Assembly: GCA_034506255.1 (NCBI GenBank)
Contig: JAPDPX010000006.1
Coordinates: 372,001 to 436,000, forward strand
Direction of reading: 5' to 3'
Length of the DNA stretch: 64,000 bases
Source: a candidate division KSB1 bacterium
Lineage (GTDB): Bacteria > Zhuqueibacterota > Zhuqueibacteria > Zhuqueibacterales > Zhuqueibacteraceae
Both the position numbers and the translations under genes were made by a program. Below are positions 8,798-16,958 of the stretch, piece by piece (positions within the stretch are counted from its first letter, which is position 1; every line of letters starts with the position of its first letter). The notes beneath the pieces are model-generated. The model did no database searches, was not told where the DNA came from, and saw only the letters and a list, made by a program, of their open reading frames with translations.

Positions 8798-10144
8798 TCA
8801 TGCCGCCTGCGCAACCACGAGCTGGCGGCCGTTGCTGCTGTGCTCGGCCTGCACGCTCTCGCCATGCTGGCTGAGATCCAATCCGATTTCCTCCTGTTCG
8901 GCCGAGACGCGCAACGGAATCAGCCAATCGGTGAGCTTGTAGAGCAGGAAAGACCCGCCAAAGCAATAGCCGCTCACGATCGCAATCGCCAGCAGGTGAT
9001 GCAGGAAGACATGGAGATTGCCCGCAAGCAGCCCCACCCCCTGCGCGAACACTCCGGTCGCCACCATTCCCACCATGCCGCCCACGCCGTGACAGGGAAA
9101 CACATCGAGCGTGTCATCAAGCGTGGCTTTGGATTTCAGCCCAACAGCCAGGTTGCTCACGATGCTCGCCAGCGTGCCAATGAAAATGCTGGCGCCCACC
9201 GTCACGTAGCCTGCGGCCGGCGTGATCGCGACCAGCCCCACCACTGCACCAATGCAGGCACCCAGCGCCGAGGGCTTGCGGCCGCGCACAGTGTCGAACA
9301 GGATCCAGGCAAGCATGGCCGAGGCCGAGGCAGTATTGGTGGTAAGAAACGCCAGCGTGGCGGTTTCCGAGGCGGCCAGCGCGGAGCCGGCATTGAAGCC
9401 GAACCAGCCAAACCACAGCATGCCGGTGCCCAGGATCACAAAAGGAATATTGGCGGGGACATGAGGCTCACGGCTGTAATCGCGGCGCCGGCCCAGGACC
9501 AGCGCACCTGCCAGCGCCGCCAGCCCGGCGGACATGTGCACCACCGTGCCGCCGGCAAAATCCAACACACCCCACTGCCGCAGGAAGCCCTCAGGGTGCC
9601 AGGTCCAATGCGCCAGCGGCGCATAGATGAACAAACTGAACAGGCAGATGAAAAGCAGGTAACTCGAGAAGCGCACCCGCTCCGCAAACGAGCCGGTGAT
9701 CAGCGCCGGTGTGATGATGGCAAATTTGAGCTGAAACAGCGCGAACAGCACCAGTGGAATGGTCGGTGCCAGCGCCGGATCAGTGGTTCCGCCGACACCG
9801 CGAAACATGAAATAGGTGAGTGGATTGCCAACCAAACCGGCAATGCTCTTGCCGAAGGCCAGACTGAAACCCACTACGATCCAGAGCAGGCTGATTACAC
9901 CGAGCGCGATGAAGCTCTGCAGCATGGTCGAAATGACATTTTTCAGCCGTACCATGCCGCCATAGAAAAACGACAGCCCGGGTGTCATAAGCAACACCAA
10001 GCCGGTGGCGGTGAGCATCCAGGCGACATCGCCAGCGACGATGGGCCCGCCGCTCTCAGCCGGCGCAGCGGTTGGCAGAACGGCTCCCAACAGGCTCACT
10101 GCCAACAGAATCCCAAACGGGAGAAGCGAACGCTTTTTTCGCAT
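8798..10144 (-). CDS. amt: Ammonium transporter (Amt/MEP/Rh family)
   Basis: 448 residues from the ATG at 10144. I preferred it to an in-frame codon at 10180 because AAAGGG lies just upstream and a signal peptide follows directly (about 1-28), as in many bacterial Amt proteins. Eleven hydrophobic helices fill the rest. The pore twin histidines are present: His203 in DFAGGTVVH and His352 in FPCHGVGGMVG. The trimeric channel takes up ammonium across the inner membrane. No glnK/glnB gene adjoins it, which is unusual. A NtrY-like kinase is 2.7 kb upstream. A strong promoter is at 10262-10290. Confidence 0.96.
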   Translation of the reverse strand: MRKKRSLLPFGILLAVSLLGAVLPTAAPAESGGPIVAGDVAWMLTATGLVLLMTPGLSFFYGGMVRLKNVISTMLQSFIALGVISLLWIVVGFSLAFGKSIAGLVGNPLTYFMFRGVGGTTDPALAPTIPLVLFALFQLKFAIITPALITGSFAERVRFSSYLLFICLFSLFIYAPLAHWTWHPEGFLRQWGVLDFAGGTVVHMSAGLAALAGALVLGRRRDYSREPHVPANIPFVILGTGMLWFGWFGFNAGSALAASETATLAFLTTNTASASAMLAWILFDTVRGRKPSALGACIGAVVGLVAITPAAGYVTVGASIFIGTLASIVSNLAVGLKSKATLDDTLDVFPCHGVGGMVGMVATGVFAQGVGLLAGNLHVFLHHLLAIAIVSGYCFGGSFLLYKLTDWLIPLRVSAEQEEIGLDLSQHGESVQAEHSSNGRQLVVAQAA

Positions 10145-10204
10145 ATTTGCCCTTTCAGGTTTGTGGATGGGGAATTTCAAAAAATATTATATGACCATCA
10201 TAAA

Positions 10205-10255
10205 CATTAATTATTTGAACTAATCAGTTGTTTTACCATACTAATTAAATTAATG
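10205..10255. repeat. Inverted repeat in the amt leader
   Basis: CATTAATT at 10205-10212 and AATTAATG at 10248-10255 are perfect inverted copies separated by 35 nt. They sit in the AT-rich stretch at or just after the predicted amt transcription start, so they could be an operator or a leader hairpin. Confidence 0.4.
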
Positions 10256-10261
10256 GCGGCA

Positions 10262-10290
10262 AATATAGGGTGAAAAACCTGATTTGTCAA
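10262..10290 (-). promoter_or_regulatory. Putative sigma70-type promoter of amt
   Basis: On the minus strand, a perfect TTGACA (10290-10285) is followed by a 17-nt spacer and TATATT (10267-10262, 5/6 to TATAAT). This implies a 5' leader of about 110 nt before the ATG at 10144. I saw no sigma54 (GG-N10-GC) site here. Confidence 0.75.
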
Positions 10291-10319
10291 TAATAATTTT
10301 TGTTTATTCTATTTTTTCA

Positions 10320-10361
10320 TAAAAAAATAAAGTCCAGAGAATGACTCGCATCCTCTGGACT
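10320..10361 (-). terminator. Rho-independent terminator downstream of the diheme cytochrome gene
   Basis: A perfect 9-bp stem (AGTCCAGAG/CTCTGGACT at 10331-10339 and 10353-10361) has a 13-nt loop. On the minus strand it is followed by TTTATTTTTTTA. It lies about 120 nt past the cytochrome stop at 10478. Confidence 0.8.
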
Positions 10362-10477
10362 CTTGCAATGTGCTCCTGCTGCGCATTTTAGAAAATTGCA
10401 GCGCCCACGCCAGCTTTAAGTCAAAGGCATCCCCTCGGCGGATAAATACCGCACAGATCAAAGCAAGTTTGATTTTT

Positions 10478-11506
10478 TCACAAAGATAGTATCCACCTGC
10501 GGATTAACGCCACGCCCGCGGAATCCACCCGGCTGGTGCCAATCGGCGGCATGAACTGCGTGCTGTCCGGGAGCGTGCGCGCCAGCAGTTGGAACAACAA
10601 ACTTTGCCCGGGGCGGCCCGGTTTGATGCGCACCAACGCGGTGTCATCGGAGGCATATTTCTGCGGCCGCACATTGATGGTACTCTGCTTGAGATGCGTG
10701 TAGCGCAAATCCAAACCGGTGGTAAAGAAAACCGGAGAGTGGGGATTGTGGCAATTGGCGCAGTTGCCATGCAGATACCCGATCGCGGCCGCTTCCAGCG
10801 GCGGGCCGGGGATTTCCACCGGCGCCGTTGCAGCCGGTTGCAGGAAAATATTGCGGGCTGCCAGTGCCCGCAGTTGATCCTCGCCGTCGGCTGTCACAAC
10901 GCCGCTCAGGCGTATCGCCTCGAACCCGATGACAAAATCCTTCTGCGGCTGATGACAGGCCAGGCAGCTCAGTCGGCCGGGAATGGTGTAGACATAATCG
11001 CCCAGCGGCAGGCGGAAACGAAAGCGGATGTCATTGCCATCGGTGAGAAAGGCTTCATCGCCGGCGCTGTTCCATTGATAGACACCCACTTGCCAGCCGT
11101 CGCGGCGGCGCTGCAGCACACGGGTTTCGATTTTGCGCCGGGTCAGGCTGTGGTTGCCCATCGTTGTCAGGTAAAAGGTTTTGAAGAACAGCGTGCCTTC
11201 CGGGAAGAACCATTGCTGCGGGTCACGGTTGTCGATTTTGCCGCCGGGCGGCAAAAACAAGTAGCGGCTCTTGTCATTGTCATCCGAATAAAGGGCGTAG
11301 CGCACGGTGTAGGGAATCAGACGGGGGTCGGGCGTTTCCGCCAGCGGGTCGTGATACAATCCGGTCTGTGAAATTTTCCCGGGCAAAGCGGCAGTGGGAT
11401 TGTCCAGCAGCGTTGTTTCCGGCGCGGGCGCGATGGGCGTGCCGCGCTGCGCGCAGCCGGCCAGCAGCGCGGACAAACCCAGCACCGCAATCTGTCTCAC
11501 CTGCAT
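10478..11506 (-). CDS. Diheme c-type cytochrome lipoprotein (SO2930-like)
   Basis: 342 residues. The signal peptide ends in a lipobox (ALLAGC, Cys about 18), so a periplasmic or outer-membrane lipoprotein is expected. Two haem c-binding CxxCH motifs are present: CLACH in the middle and CANCH in the last third. The opening 'LPGKISQTGLYHD' segment and 'FPEGTLFFKTF' resemble the family annotated as SO2930-type diheme cytochromes. The closing 'DSTQFMPPIGTSRVD' resembles distal haem ligand loops of such proteins. The electron partner is unknown. The stop of the upstream porin gene is 6 nt before this ATG, so the two are probably cotranscribed. Confidence 0.82.
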   Translation of the reverse strand: MQVRQIAVLGLSALLAGCAQRGTPIAPAPETTLLDNPTAALPGKISQTGLYHDPLAETPDPRLIPYTVRYALYSDDNDKSRYLFLPPGGKIDNRDPQQWFFPEGTLFFKTFYLTTMGNHSLTRRKIETRVLQRRRDGWQVGVYQWNSAGDEAFLTDGNDIRFRFRLPLGDYVYTIPGRLSCLACHQPQKDFVIGFEAIRLSGVVTADGEDQLRALAARNIFLQPAATAPVEIPGPPLEAAAIGYLHGNCANCHNPHSPVFFTTGLDLRYTHLKQSTINVRPQKYASDDTALVRIKPGRPGQSLLFQLLARTLPDSTQFMPPIGTSRVDSAGVALIRRWILSL

Positions 11507-11512
11507 GACTGC

Positions 11513-12811
11513 TCACCATTTCATTTTGATGGACAAGTAGGCGAAGTTCGAATCATCAGCTTCGGGATTGCCGGCGCGCACGAAATCGCCCACAAAGAAA
11601 CGGCTGAGACCCAGGCTCAGGCTGACGCGCTCACGAACATCGCAGTCGGCTTGCAGATCGAACTCATGGCCGAGCGTGATGCTGTCGCCCGGCCGCGCGG
11701 GCAACAGGGTCTCGCTGCGCTGGTCAAAATTGAACCCGCGCACCGCATACCAGGCATCATTGCCGTGTGCGAGGCGGAGGTAGTGCCACTGCGCGCGCAG
11801 TTGCCACCGCGGCGCCGGCGCGATGTCAGCCGAGAGAATCACATCGGCGATGTTGCTCCAACTTGCATAATCCATCGCGCCGAACTGGCCGTGGCCCGCG
11901 GGAAAGAGCGCGGAAAAGGTTTCGAGCTTGTTGTCGTTGGGATCGCTGTCGCCCGAGCCAAACTTGTAGGCCACGCCAATTTGCGGTGCCCAGGTTTGCC
12001 ACAGCCTGAGCTGGCCCTGCAACGCCAGGGCGTAGGCGCCGACCGGCAAACTGCCGTGCCGGCCGGATTGCAATGCACCCTCGGCATCATAAGCCAGGCG
12101 TGACCAGAGTGTGCCTGCCAGCCGGCCGCCCAGCGTCCCGAGCATCAGATTTTTGCCACTGCTGCTGCCAATGGGAAAATCGCGGTCATCCACCAGCACA
12201 AAGGCGTAAAGATCCAACAGCCGCTCGCTGCTTTTACCGGTGGTAAAAAAAGCGCCGGCGAATTCTTGATTGCCATCCACCCGGGTGGCGTTCTTGTCGC
12301 GGATTTGCGCCAGCCAAAAATCGAGCGCCCAGTTGTTGGGACGATAGAGCACCCGCGCAGCTTCGAAGGCGCGACCGGTGTTGCCCCACTCCGGTGCCGC
12401 CACCAGCCGCCGGCTGCCGAAATTCAATTCCTGGCGGCCGAGCCGCAAACTGAGTGGCTTGCCGGCGAGCTGGTGCAATTCGAAATAAGCCTGATACAGA
12501 TCGGCATTGCCGAGTGGCTGCGTTGTGCTGCCGGCCTCACCCCACAGCCGGCTGTCCTGCAGTTGCACGAAGGCTTCCAAATTTTTGGGCAGGTGCCAGT
12601 GCAATCCCAGCCGCAGGCGCTGCAGCACGAACACCTGCTCGTCACCGAGCTGCGTGTCGAAATCCGCGTTTTGGCGGTACTCCGAGCGCTGGCGCAGCTC
12701 ACCGGTGATCTCAAGCGGTGTTTGCGCCGCCAGAGTGAGCGGCAGCAGGCAACCACCCGCGAGCAGCCAGTGCAAGGTTTTGGTTTTGGTTTTGGTTTTG
12801 GTTTTTGCCAT
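11513..12811 (-). CDS. Alginate-export (AlgE-like) outer-membrane porin
   Basis: I chose the ATG at 12811; another in-frame ATG 6 nt upstream is equally close to AAAGG. The 432-residue protein starts with a signal peptide whose n-region is a Lys-Thr repeat (MAKTKTKTKTKT) before a hydrophobic core. The mature part is amphipathic beta strands with 'RLRLGLHW', 'LRLGRQELNFGSRRLV' and 'GNTGRAFEAARVLYR', the signature of the alginate-export/PF13372 barrel family. It ends in aromatic Trp (SIKMKW), as outer-membrane barrels do. The substrate is unknown; no alginate genes adjoin it. It is paired with the diheme cytochrome lipoprotein downstream. Confidence 0.82.
   Translation of the reverse strand: MAKTKTKTKTKTLHWLLAGGCLLPLTLAAQTPLEITGELRQRSEYRQNADFDTQLGDEQVFVLQRLRLGLHWHLPKNLEAFVQLQDSRLWGEAGSTTQPLGNADLYQAYFELHQLAGKPLSLRLGRQELNFGSRRLVAAPEWGNTGRAFEAARVLYRPNNWALDFWLAQIRDKNATRVDGNQEFAGAFFTTGKSSERLLDLYAFVLVDDRDFPIGSSSGKNLMLGTLGGRLAGTLWSRLAYDAEGALQSGRHGSLPVGAYALALQGQLRLWQTWAPQIGVAYKFGSGDSDPNDNKLETFSALFPAGHGQFGAMDYASWSNIADVILSADIAPAPRWQLRAQWHYLRLAHGNDAWYAVRGFNFDQRSETLLPARPGDSITLGHEFDLQADCDVRERVSLSLGLSRFFVGDFVRAGNPEADDSNFAYLSIKMKW
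12776..12805. repeat. Hexanucleotide repeat (GGTTTT)5 within the porin signal peptide
   Basis: Five perfect copies of GGTTTT (plus strand) encode five Lys-Thr pairs at the N-terminus of the AlgE-like porin. The unit is a multiple of three, so copy-number change keeps the frame and alters only the signal-peptide n-region. Confidence 0.9.
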
Positions 12812-12860
12812 TCGCATCCATCCTTTTCGCTTTGTGCATTTCCCAACAGTGACGTCTGCG

Positions 12861-14336
12861 TTAATTGGGCGACTCCGGCGCCGGGCAGGGCAGCCGCACC
12901 TGAAAGCTCGTGCCGCGGCCCACGGTGCTGGTGACGGTGAGGTTGCCACCGTGCTCGGTGACGATCTGCTTCACGATCGCCAGCCCCAAACCCATGCCCG
13001 ACTTTTTGGTGGAAAAATACGGCTCGAAAATGCGCGGGAGATTTTCCGCCGCTATGCCGGGGCCGGTGTCGGCCACACTCATTTCAACCTGATTTTCCAC
13101 CCGGCGCGTTCGAATGGCGACTTCAGCCTGGGGCGACGATTGCAGCGCATTTTCGAGAAGATTCAGCAACACCCGCCGCATCCCCTCCCAGTCGAATGTC
13201 AGCAGTGGCAGTTCCTGATCGAGTTCCACGCGCACGGTGCGCTGGCTGTAAAGACGGGCGACCTCCCGGATGAGATCATTCAATTGTGCCGGTGCCGGAT
13301 GCAAGTCGGGGAGACGCGCAAAATCCGAGAACTCACGCACCAGACGGCGCAACTTTTCGATCTCCTGGTTGATGATGGTGCTGCTTTCGCGCAGGGTGGC
13401 GCGATAGTTCTCCTCCTGCCCGCGATATTCATCCTGAATCTGCTGCACCAGCAATTGGATCGGTGTGAGTGGATTTTTGATTTCATGGGCCAGCACCCGC
13501 GCGATTTCCCGCCAGGCTGCCATCTTTTCCAGCGCAATCACCTGGTCCTGCTGCCGCCGCAAATCTTCCACCATGGTGTTGAAAGCGTGGCCCATTGCAC
13601 CGACTTCATCGCGGGACCGCACCGGCACGCGATACTGCCAGTCGCCCTGCGCAATGCGGCGCGCGGCCTCGCCGAGATCCTGCAACGGTGCGGTAATGCG
13701 TGCCGCCAGATACCAGCCCAGTCCCACACTGAGCAGCAAAACCGGGGCGTACACCGTGAGAAACACCGCAATCAAGCTGCGCTGCAGGTTGGCCTTTTCC
13801 AGGTCTATGATGTTGAAAAACTGCGCGGCGCGCAACACAGCCAGCGTTTGCCGGCGCAGCGCCTCCGGCACCCGGCGCTCGCCCACGAGCAGCAGACTGT
13901 CGCCGAGTGCCAGGGCCAGACGAATCGCGAGGGAATCACTGCCGGCTTCGCTCAGGGAATCCCGCGGCGGCGGTGGCGTGGGCGGTGGCGGCAAATCCGA
14001 CAGCGTGGTATGGGCCGGCCAGTGGCGCACCCGGTTGCCGCGGCAGTCATACAAAACCATGCGGTGAGCCGGATGTGGTGACCATTGGCGGGCGCTCTGA
14101 GCATGGCGCAGCGCCTGGGCAAGTTGCTGCAGATCCCGGGCAAGGCTGGCGCGTTGCTGTTGCGTGAGCTGTTGCACGGCCGCCAGCGCAGCGTTGAGGC
14201 CCTCCGCTGTCTGGCTTTGCAAGCCAATGGCCAGTGCCTTGTCCAGCAAATCCCTGGCAAACCAGGCGACGGCCACCGCAGGCAGCAGGGTCAGCAGCAG
14301 AAACGTGAGAATGAATTTTGAACGCAACCGTTTCAT
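12861..14336 (-). CDS. NtrY-like membrane sensor histidine kinase
   Basis: 491 residues. TM1 is about 8-27, followed by an extracytoplasmic domain (about 30-185, with a polyproline stretch near 116-124), then TM2 about 188-212. A HAMP domain (ITAPLQDLGEAARRIAQGD) and a HisKA domain follow, with His284 in VLAHEIKNPLTP, the NtrY/NtrB-type H-box. The HATPase domain has NLLENAL, DTGPGIAAENL and GMGLGLAIVKQI. It senses an unknown signal and phosphorylates a response regulator not encoded nearby. Its ATG overlaps the stop of the DUF4390 gene (ATGA), a pairing known from NtrY loci of other bacteria. Confidence 0.92.
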   Translation of the reverse strand: MKRLRSKFILTFLLLTLLPAVAVAWFARDLLDKALAIGLQSQTAEGLNAALAAVQQLTQQQRASLARDLQQLAQALRHAQSARQWSPHPAHRMVLYDCRGNRVRHWPAHTTLSDLPPPPTPPPPRDSLSEAGSDSLAIRLALALGDSLLLVGERRVPEALRRQTLAVLRAAQFFNIIDLEKANLQRSLIAVFLTVYAPVLLLSVGLGWYLAARITAPLQDLGEAARRIAQGDWQYRVPVRSRDEVGAMGHAFNTMVEDLRRQQDQVIALEKMAAWREIARVLAHEIKNPLTPIQLLVQQIQDEYRGQEENYRATLRESSTIINQEIEKLRRLVREFSDFARLPDLHPAPAQLNDLIREVARLYSQRTVRVELDQELPLLTFDWEGMRRVLLNLLENALQSSPQAEVAIRTRRVENQVEMSVADTGPGIAAENLPRIFEPYFSTKKSGMGLGLAIVKQIVTEHGGNLTVTSTVGRGTSFQVRLPCPAPESPN

Positions 14337-14980
14337 GGTGTGCGGGCAAGCGGCAGCGGCGGTGATGTCGCCCAGGCCGAGGCTCCGTGCACGCGCTCCT
14401 GACCGCCAAGAAAAAAGGACAACAGCCGGCTGACATTCACGCTGAATCCGGACCGGCCGGATTCCGAGGGGGCCGAAGTTTCCTGCAAATCCGCGGACTC
14501 GATGCGTTCACGCCACTGGTGGTTCTGCCGGGTGCTGATGGGAATGACGGTCACCTGCAGGCGCACACGGCAGGTGCGTCCGGCGGGCAAGCCCGCCAGC
14601 GTTGCCAGCGGCAGGCGGGTGAGTGTGCTGCAAATTTTTTCCATCTCTTCAAAGCTGCCGCCGGAACGGCGGTGGTGATTCAATACCACATCGTAACGCT
14701 GTGCCCAAATGTCATACTTGATTTCCATCACTGGCAGCGCGCGAGTCACCTCGCGGTTGTGCTCATTGAGCACGCGGAAATCAAGACGAACGACGGCGGG
14801 CAGGCCGCTGCGGATGGTGTTGACGATTTTGGGTGAAAACAAGCCGGCCACCTGGACATCAGCGAAGAGACTGTCACCTTGCAGAACGGCGGTCAACGCG
14901 GTAACGCGCGGTGCTTGTGCGGCCAGCGGCAAGGCGGGCAGCCATGGGAGCAGGAGGGCTGTCAGCAGCAGGCGGCGCAT
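14333..14980 (-). CDS. DUF4390-like exported protein
   Basis: 215 residues with a signal peptide (RRLLLTALLLPWLPALPLAAQA). The body is a beta-rich domain (about 25-160; GDSLFADVQVAGLFSPKI, LPAVVRLDFRVL). The WAQRYDVVLNHH and 'FEEMEKICSTL' stretches resemble DUF4390 proteins. DUF4390 genes typically precede ntrY-type kinases; here the last four bases overlap the kinase start (14333-14336), implying translational coupling. It may feed the kinase an envelope signal, which is inference. Confidence 0.75.
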   Translation of the reverse strand: MRRLLLTALLLPWLPALPLAAQAPRVTALTAVLQGDSLFADVQVAGLFSPKIVNTIRSGLPAVVRLDFRVLNEHNREVTRALPVMEIKYDIWAQRYDVVLNHHRRSGGSFEEMEKICSTLTRLPLATLAGLPAGRTCRVRLQVTVIPISTRQNHQWRERIESADLQETSAPSESGRSGFSVNVSRLLSFFLGGQERVHGASAWATSPPLPLARTP

Positions 14981-14986
14981 GGCAAA

Positions 14987-16348
14987 TCAGAAGGTCTGCC
15001 CGAGGGCGAGATGAAAGCGGAAAGCATCGCGGTCGAGCGGATAGGCGAAATCCATGCGCAACAAACCGATGACCGGCACTTTCGCACGGAAGCCGAAACC
15101 GGCAGAGGTGAAAAAGCGGCCGGCATCGTCTGGCAGGCTTGTGGTACGGATGCGGCCGGCATCAAAGAAGATTGCTCCCATCAGCCCGGGCCGGTGCAGT
15201 TCGCCGGCCACCGGGAAGCGCATTTCCGCCTGCGCCAGCACCAACTCCGTGCCCCAGCCCAGCGGGGTCAGGCCGCGTTCGGGAAAGCCACGCAGAGCAT
15301 AGGCGCCGCCGAGATAAAAGCGCTCGTAAAACGGCGCTGCCGGTGTCACCCGGCCGGCCTTGCCGTGCAAAGCCAGGACGCTGTTGCCGAAAGCATGATA
15401 CCAGCGGCCGTCGAACACAGCGCGGTTGAAATGCCGCGTGGCCTTCAGCGCAGGGCCGGCAAACTCGAACGAAAGCGCACCCCAAAGGCCGGCGCGGGGA
15501 AAGTAATGATCGTCACGGGTATCGAGGTGCAACCGCACGAAAAAAGTGTTGATCTTCTCTTTTGCCAACTGGGAGGCCAGCGCAGGCGGGAAATCCGTGC
15601 GCGTGGTGTCATTTACTTTGAATTTTGCCTCCGGGCGAACGTTGGCAAGATGCAACCCGGCGGCAAAATGACGCGCCCAGCCGGGGCTGCCGGCCAGCGT
15701 GATGGTGGCTGACCCTGTTCTGACTTTGTGCAGCGCCTGGCGGCCGCCGATATAATGAATGTAATCGGTGGCCCCGGAACCGGCTTCGATCTGCAAATCG
15801 AAACCGGTGGTGAAGATTTCCGGCTGGCGGTAATGGAGAAGAAAGCCGCCGGTGCGGTCGCCGATGACCAGGCGCGCGCCGGCGATGTTGCCGCCGCCCA
15901 GGAGATTGTCGCAACGCACACCGGCCGGCACCCAATACCATCCTTCCAACTCACTGAAACCACCGGCAAATTCCAGCCAGGGCCAGCGCCGCTCGACCAC
16001 TTCGATGACCAACACGACTTTTCCCGGCGCACTGCCGGGTTTCGCGCTGAAATCAACTTGCTTGAAAAAATGAGTGGCGGTGAGCGCGGTGTAGTCACGG
16101 GCAATTCCTGCGGGCGTGACGACATCGCCGGGTTTGAGTTGGAGATAGCGGTGAATAACCTGCGGGCGGGTTTTGGTGGCACCGAGAATTTCGATACGCT
16201 CCACGACCAGGGTTGGAGGGGAGGATGCCGTGGTGGGCAGCGCGGTCGTGGAATCCCGGCCCTGTGCGACCGCCGCCTCGGTCACAGCAGCCAACAGGGA
16301 CAGGCAAAGTGCGGGCACCACCAGAGGGTTTCGCATCGCGACAGACAT
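14987..16348 (-). CDS. Omp85/BamA-TamA family outer-membrane protein with one POTRA domain
   Basis: 453 residues: signal peptide (about 1-28), one POTRA domain (about 48-118; LVVERIEILGATKTRPQVIH, GKVVLVIEVVER) and a C-terminal 16-strand Omp85 barrel. The barrel carries the signature YALRGF motif (about 358-363). It ends in 'FHLALGQTF', an aromatic terminus typical of outer-membrane barrels. With one POTRA domain it is shorter than BamA (usually five), so it is a BamA/TamA relative or a patatin/TpsB-like variant rather than the main assembly factor. It starts 6 nt after the yjbQ stop and ends 6 nt before the DUF4390 start. Confidence 0.88.
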   Translation of the reverse strand: MSVAMRNPLVVPALCLSLLAAVTEAAVAQGRDSTTALPTTASSPPTLVVERIEILGATKTRPQVIHRYLQLKPGDVVTPAGIARDYTALTATHFFKQVDFSAKPGSAPGKVVLVIEVVERRWPWLEFAGGFSELEGWYWVPAGVRCDNLLGGGNIAGARLVIGDRTGGFLLHYRQPEIFTTGFDLQIEAGSGATDYIHYIGGRQALHKVRTGSATITLAGSPGWARHFAAGLHLANVRPEAKFKVNDTTRTDFPPALASQLAKEKINTFFVRLHLDTRDDHYFPRAGLWGALSFEFAGPALKATRHFNRAVFDGRWYHAFGNSVLALHGKAGRVTPAAPFYERFYLGGAYALRGFPERGLTPLGWGTELVLAQAEMRFPVAGELHRPGLMGAIFFDAGRIRTTSLPDDAGRFFTSAGFGFRAKVPVIGLLRMDFAYPLDRDAFRFHLALGQTF

Positions 16349-16354
16349 GATGAC

Positions 16355-16771
16355 TTACTCGCCAGCAAACTGTGCCACAATCTCCCGGTGGCGTGGCCGG
16401 TTGTCAAAATCAACCAGGACGATTTGTTGCCAGGTGCCGAGCAGCAGTTCGCCGCGGGAGAAAGGCGCCACCAGGGAGGGACCCAGCAGCGCGGCGCGCA
16501 CGTGGGCGTAGCCATTGCCGTCGTGCCAGGTGTTGTCGTGTGCGTAGGCGGCATGCATGGGCGCGATTTTTTCAAAGGCGGCGGGCAGGTCTTGCAACAG
16601 ACCCGGCTCGAATTCGATCGTCGTGATGCCGGCCGTCGAGCCGGCAACGAACACGGTTACGCTGCCGTTTTGCAACCCGGACTCCTGCAGGGCCGCGCGG
16701 ATTTGCGGGGTAAGATCGCGAATGTCAGTAAAGCCCCTGGTGGCAACGGAAAGGGTGGTGGTGAAAATCAT
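16355..16771 (-). CDS. YjbQ/UPF0047 family protein, copy 2
   Basis: 138 residues from the ATG at 16771, preceded by AGGTGAG. It covers the YjbQ domain but differs from the copy at 4842-5261: where that copy has AAQHITASV, this has VAGSTAGIT, so one conserved His is missing. The NGYAHVRA motif with the second His and the 'GTWQQIVLVDFD' loop are kept. This subtype is common beside unrelated genes; the reaction is unknown. It sits between the DUF4351 fragment (4 nt upstream) and the Omp85 gene. Confidence 0.88.
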   Translation of the reverse strand: MIFTTTLSVATRGFTDIRDLTPQIRAALQESGLQNGSVTVFVAGSTAGITTIEFEPGLLQDLPAAFEKIAPMHAAYAHDNTWHDGNGYAHVRAALLGPSLVAPFSRGELLLGTWQQIVLVDFDNRPRHREIVAQFAGE

Positions 16772-16775
16772 GGTC

Positions 16776-16958
16776 TCACCTGCTGCGTTGCGCGGTGGCG
16801 CGGCGCGCTGCCGTGCCATTGCGCAGCCAGAGATTCAGTTCCTGCAAGCTGTCGATGTTCAGCAACGCCAAAATAAGACGGTCCAGCCGCGCATCATCCA
16901 GCATTCCCAACCGGCGTTGCAGCGCGAGCGGTATGCGCCCGAACTTCTGCTTCAGCAT
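16776..16958 (-). CDS. Free-standing DUF4351-type C-terminal domain (split from Rpn-like nuclease)
   Basis: 60 residues starting at an ATG that directly follows the TAG of the nuclease gene (TAGATG), in the same frame. The sequence matches the DUF4351 C-terminal domain usually fused to Rpn/PD-(D/E)XK proteins: 'LKQKFGRIP...LQRRLGML' then 'LDRLILALLNIDSLQELNLWL'. So this is either a separately translated small subunit (stop-start coupling), the readthrough part of a longer protein, or the relic of a nonsense mutation. It ends 4 nt before the yjbQ start. Confidence 0.65.
   Translation of the reverse strand: MLKQKFGRIPLALQRRLGMLDDARLDRLILALLNIDSLQELNLWLRNGTAARRATAQRSR

Larger units (their letters stand above)
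10145..10477. other. AT-rich region between amt and the cytochrome gene
   Basis: This stretch is markedly richer in A+T than the surroundings. It holds, for minus-strand genes, the amt promoter (10262-10290), an 8-bp inverted repeat in the amt leader (10205-10212 with 10248-10255) and the terminator of the upstream cytochrome gene (10320-10361). No coding sequence is seen. Confidence 0.7.

Noticed and set aside
8627..10210. Plus-strand open frame of 527 codons opposite amt
   Set aside because: The minus-strand frame has all Amt motifs and TM helices; the plus-strand product is His/Gln/Arg-rich low-complexity sequence.
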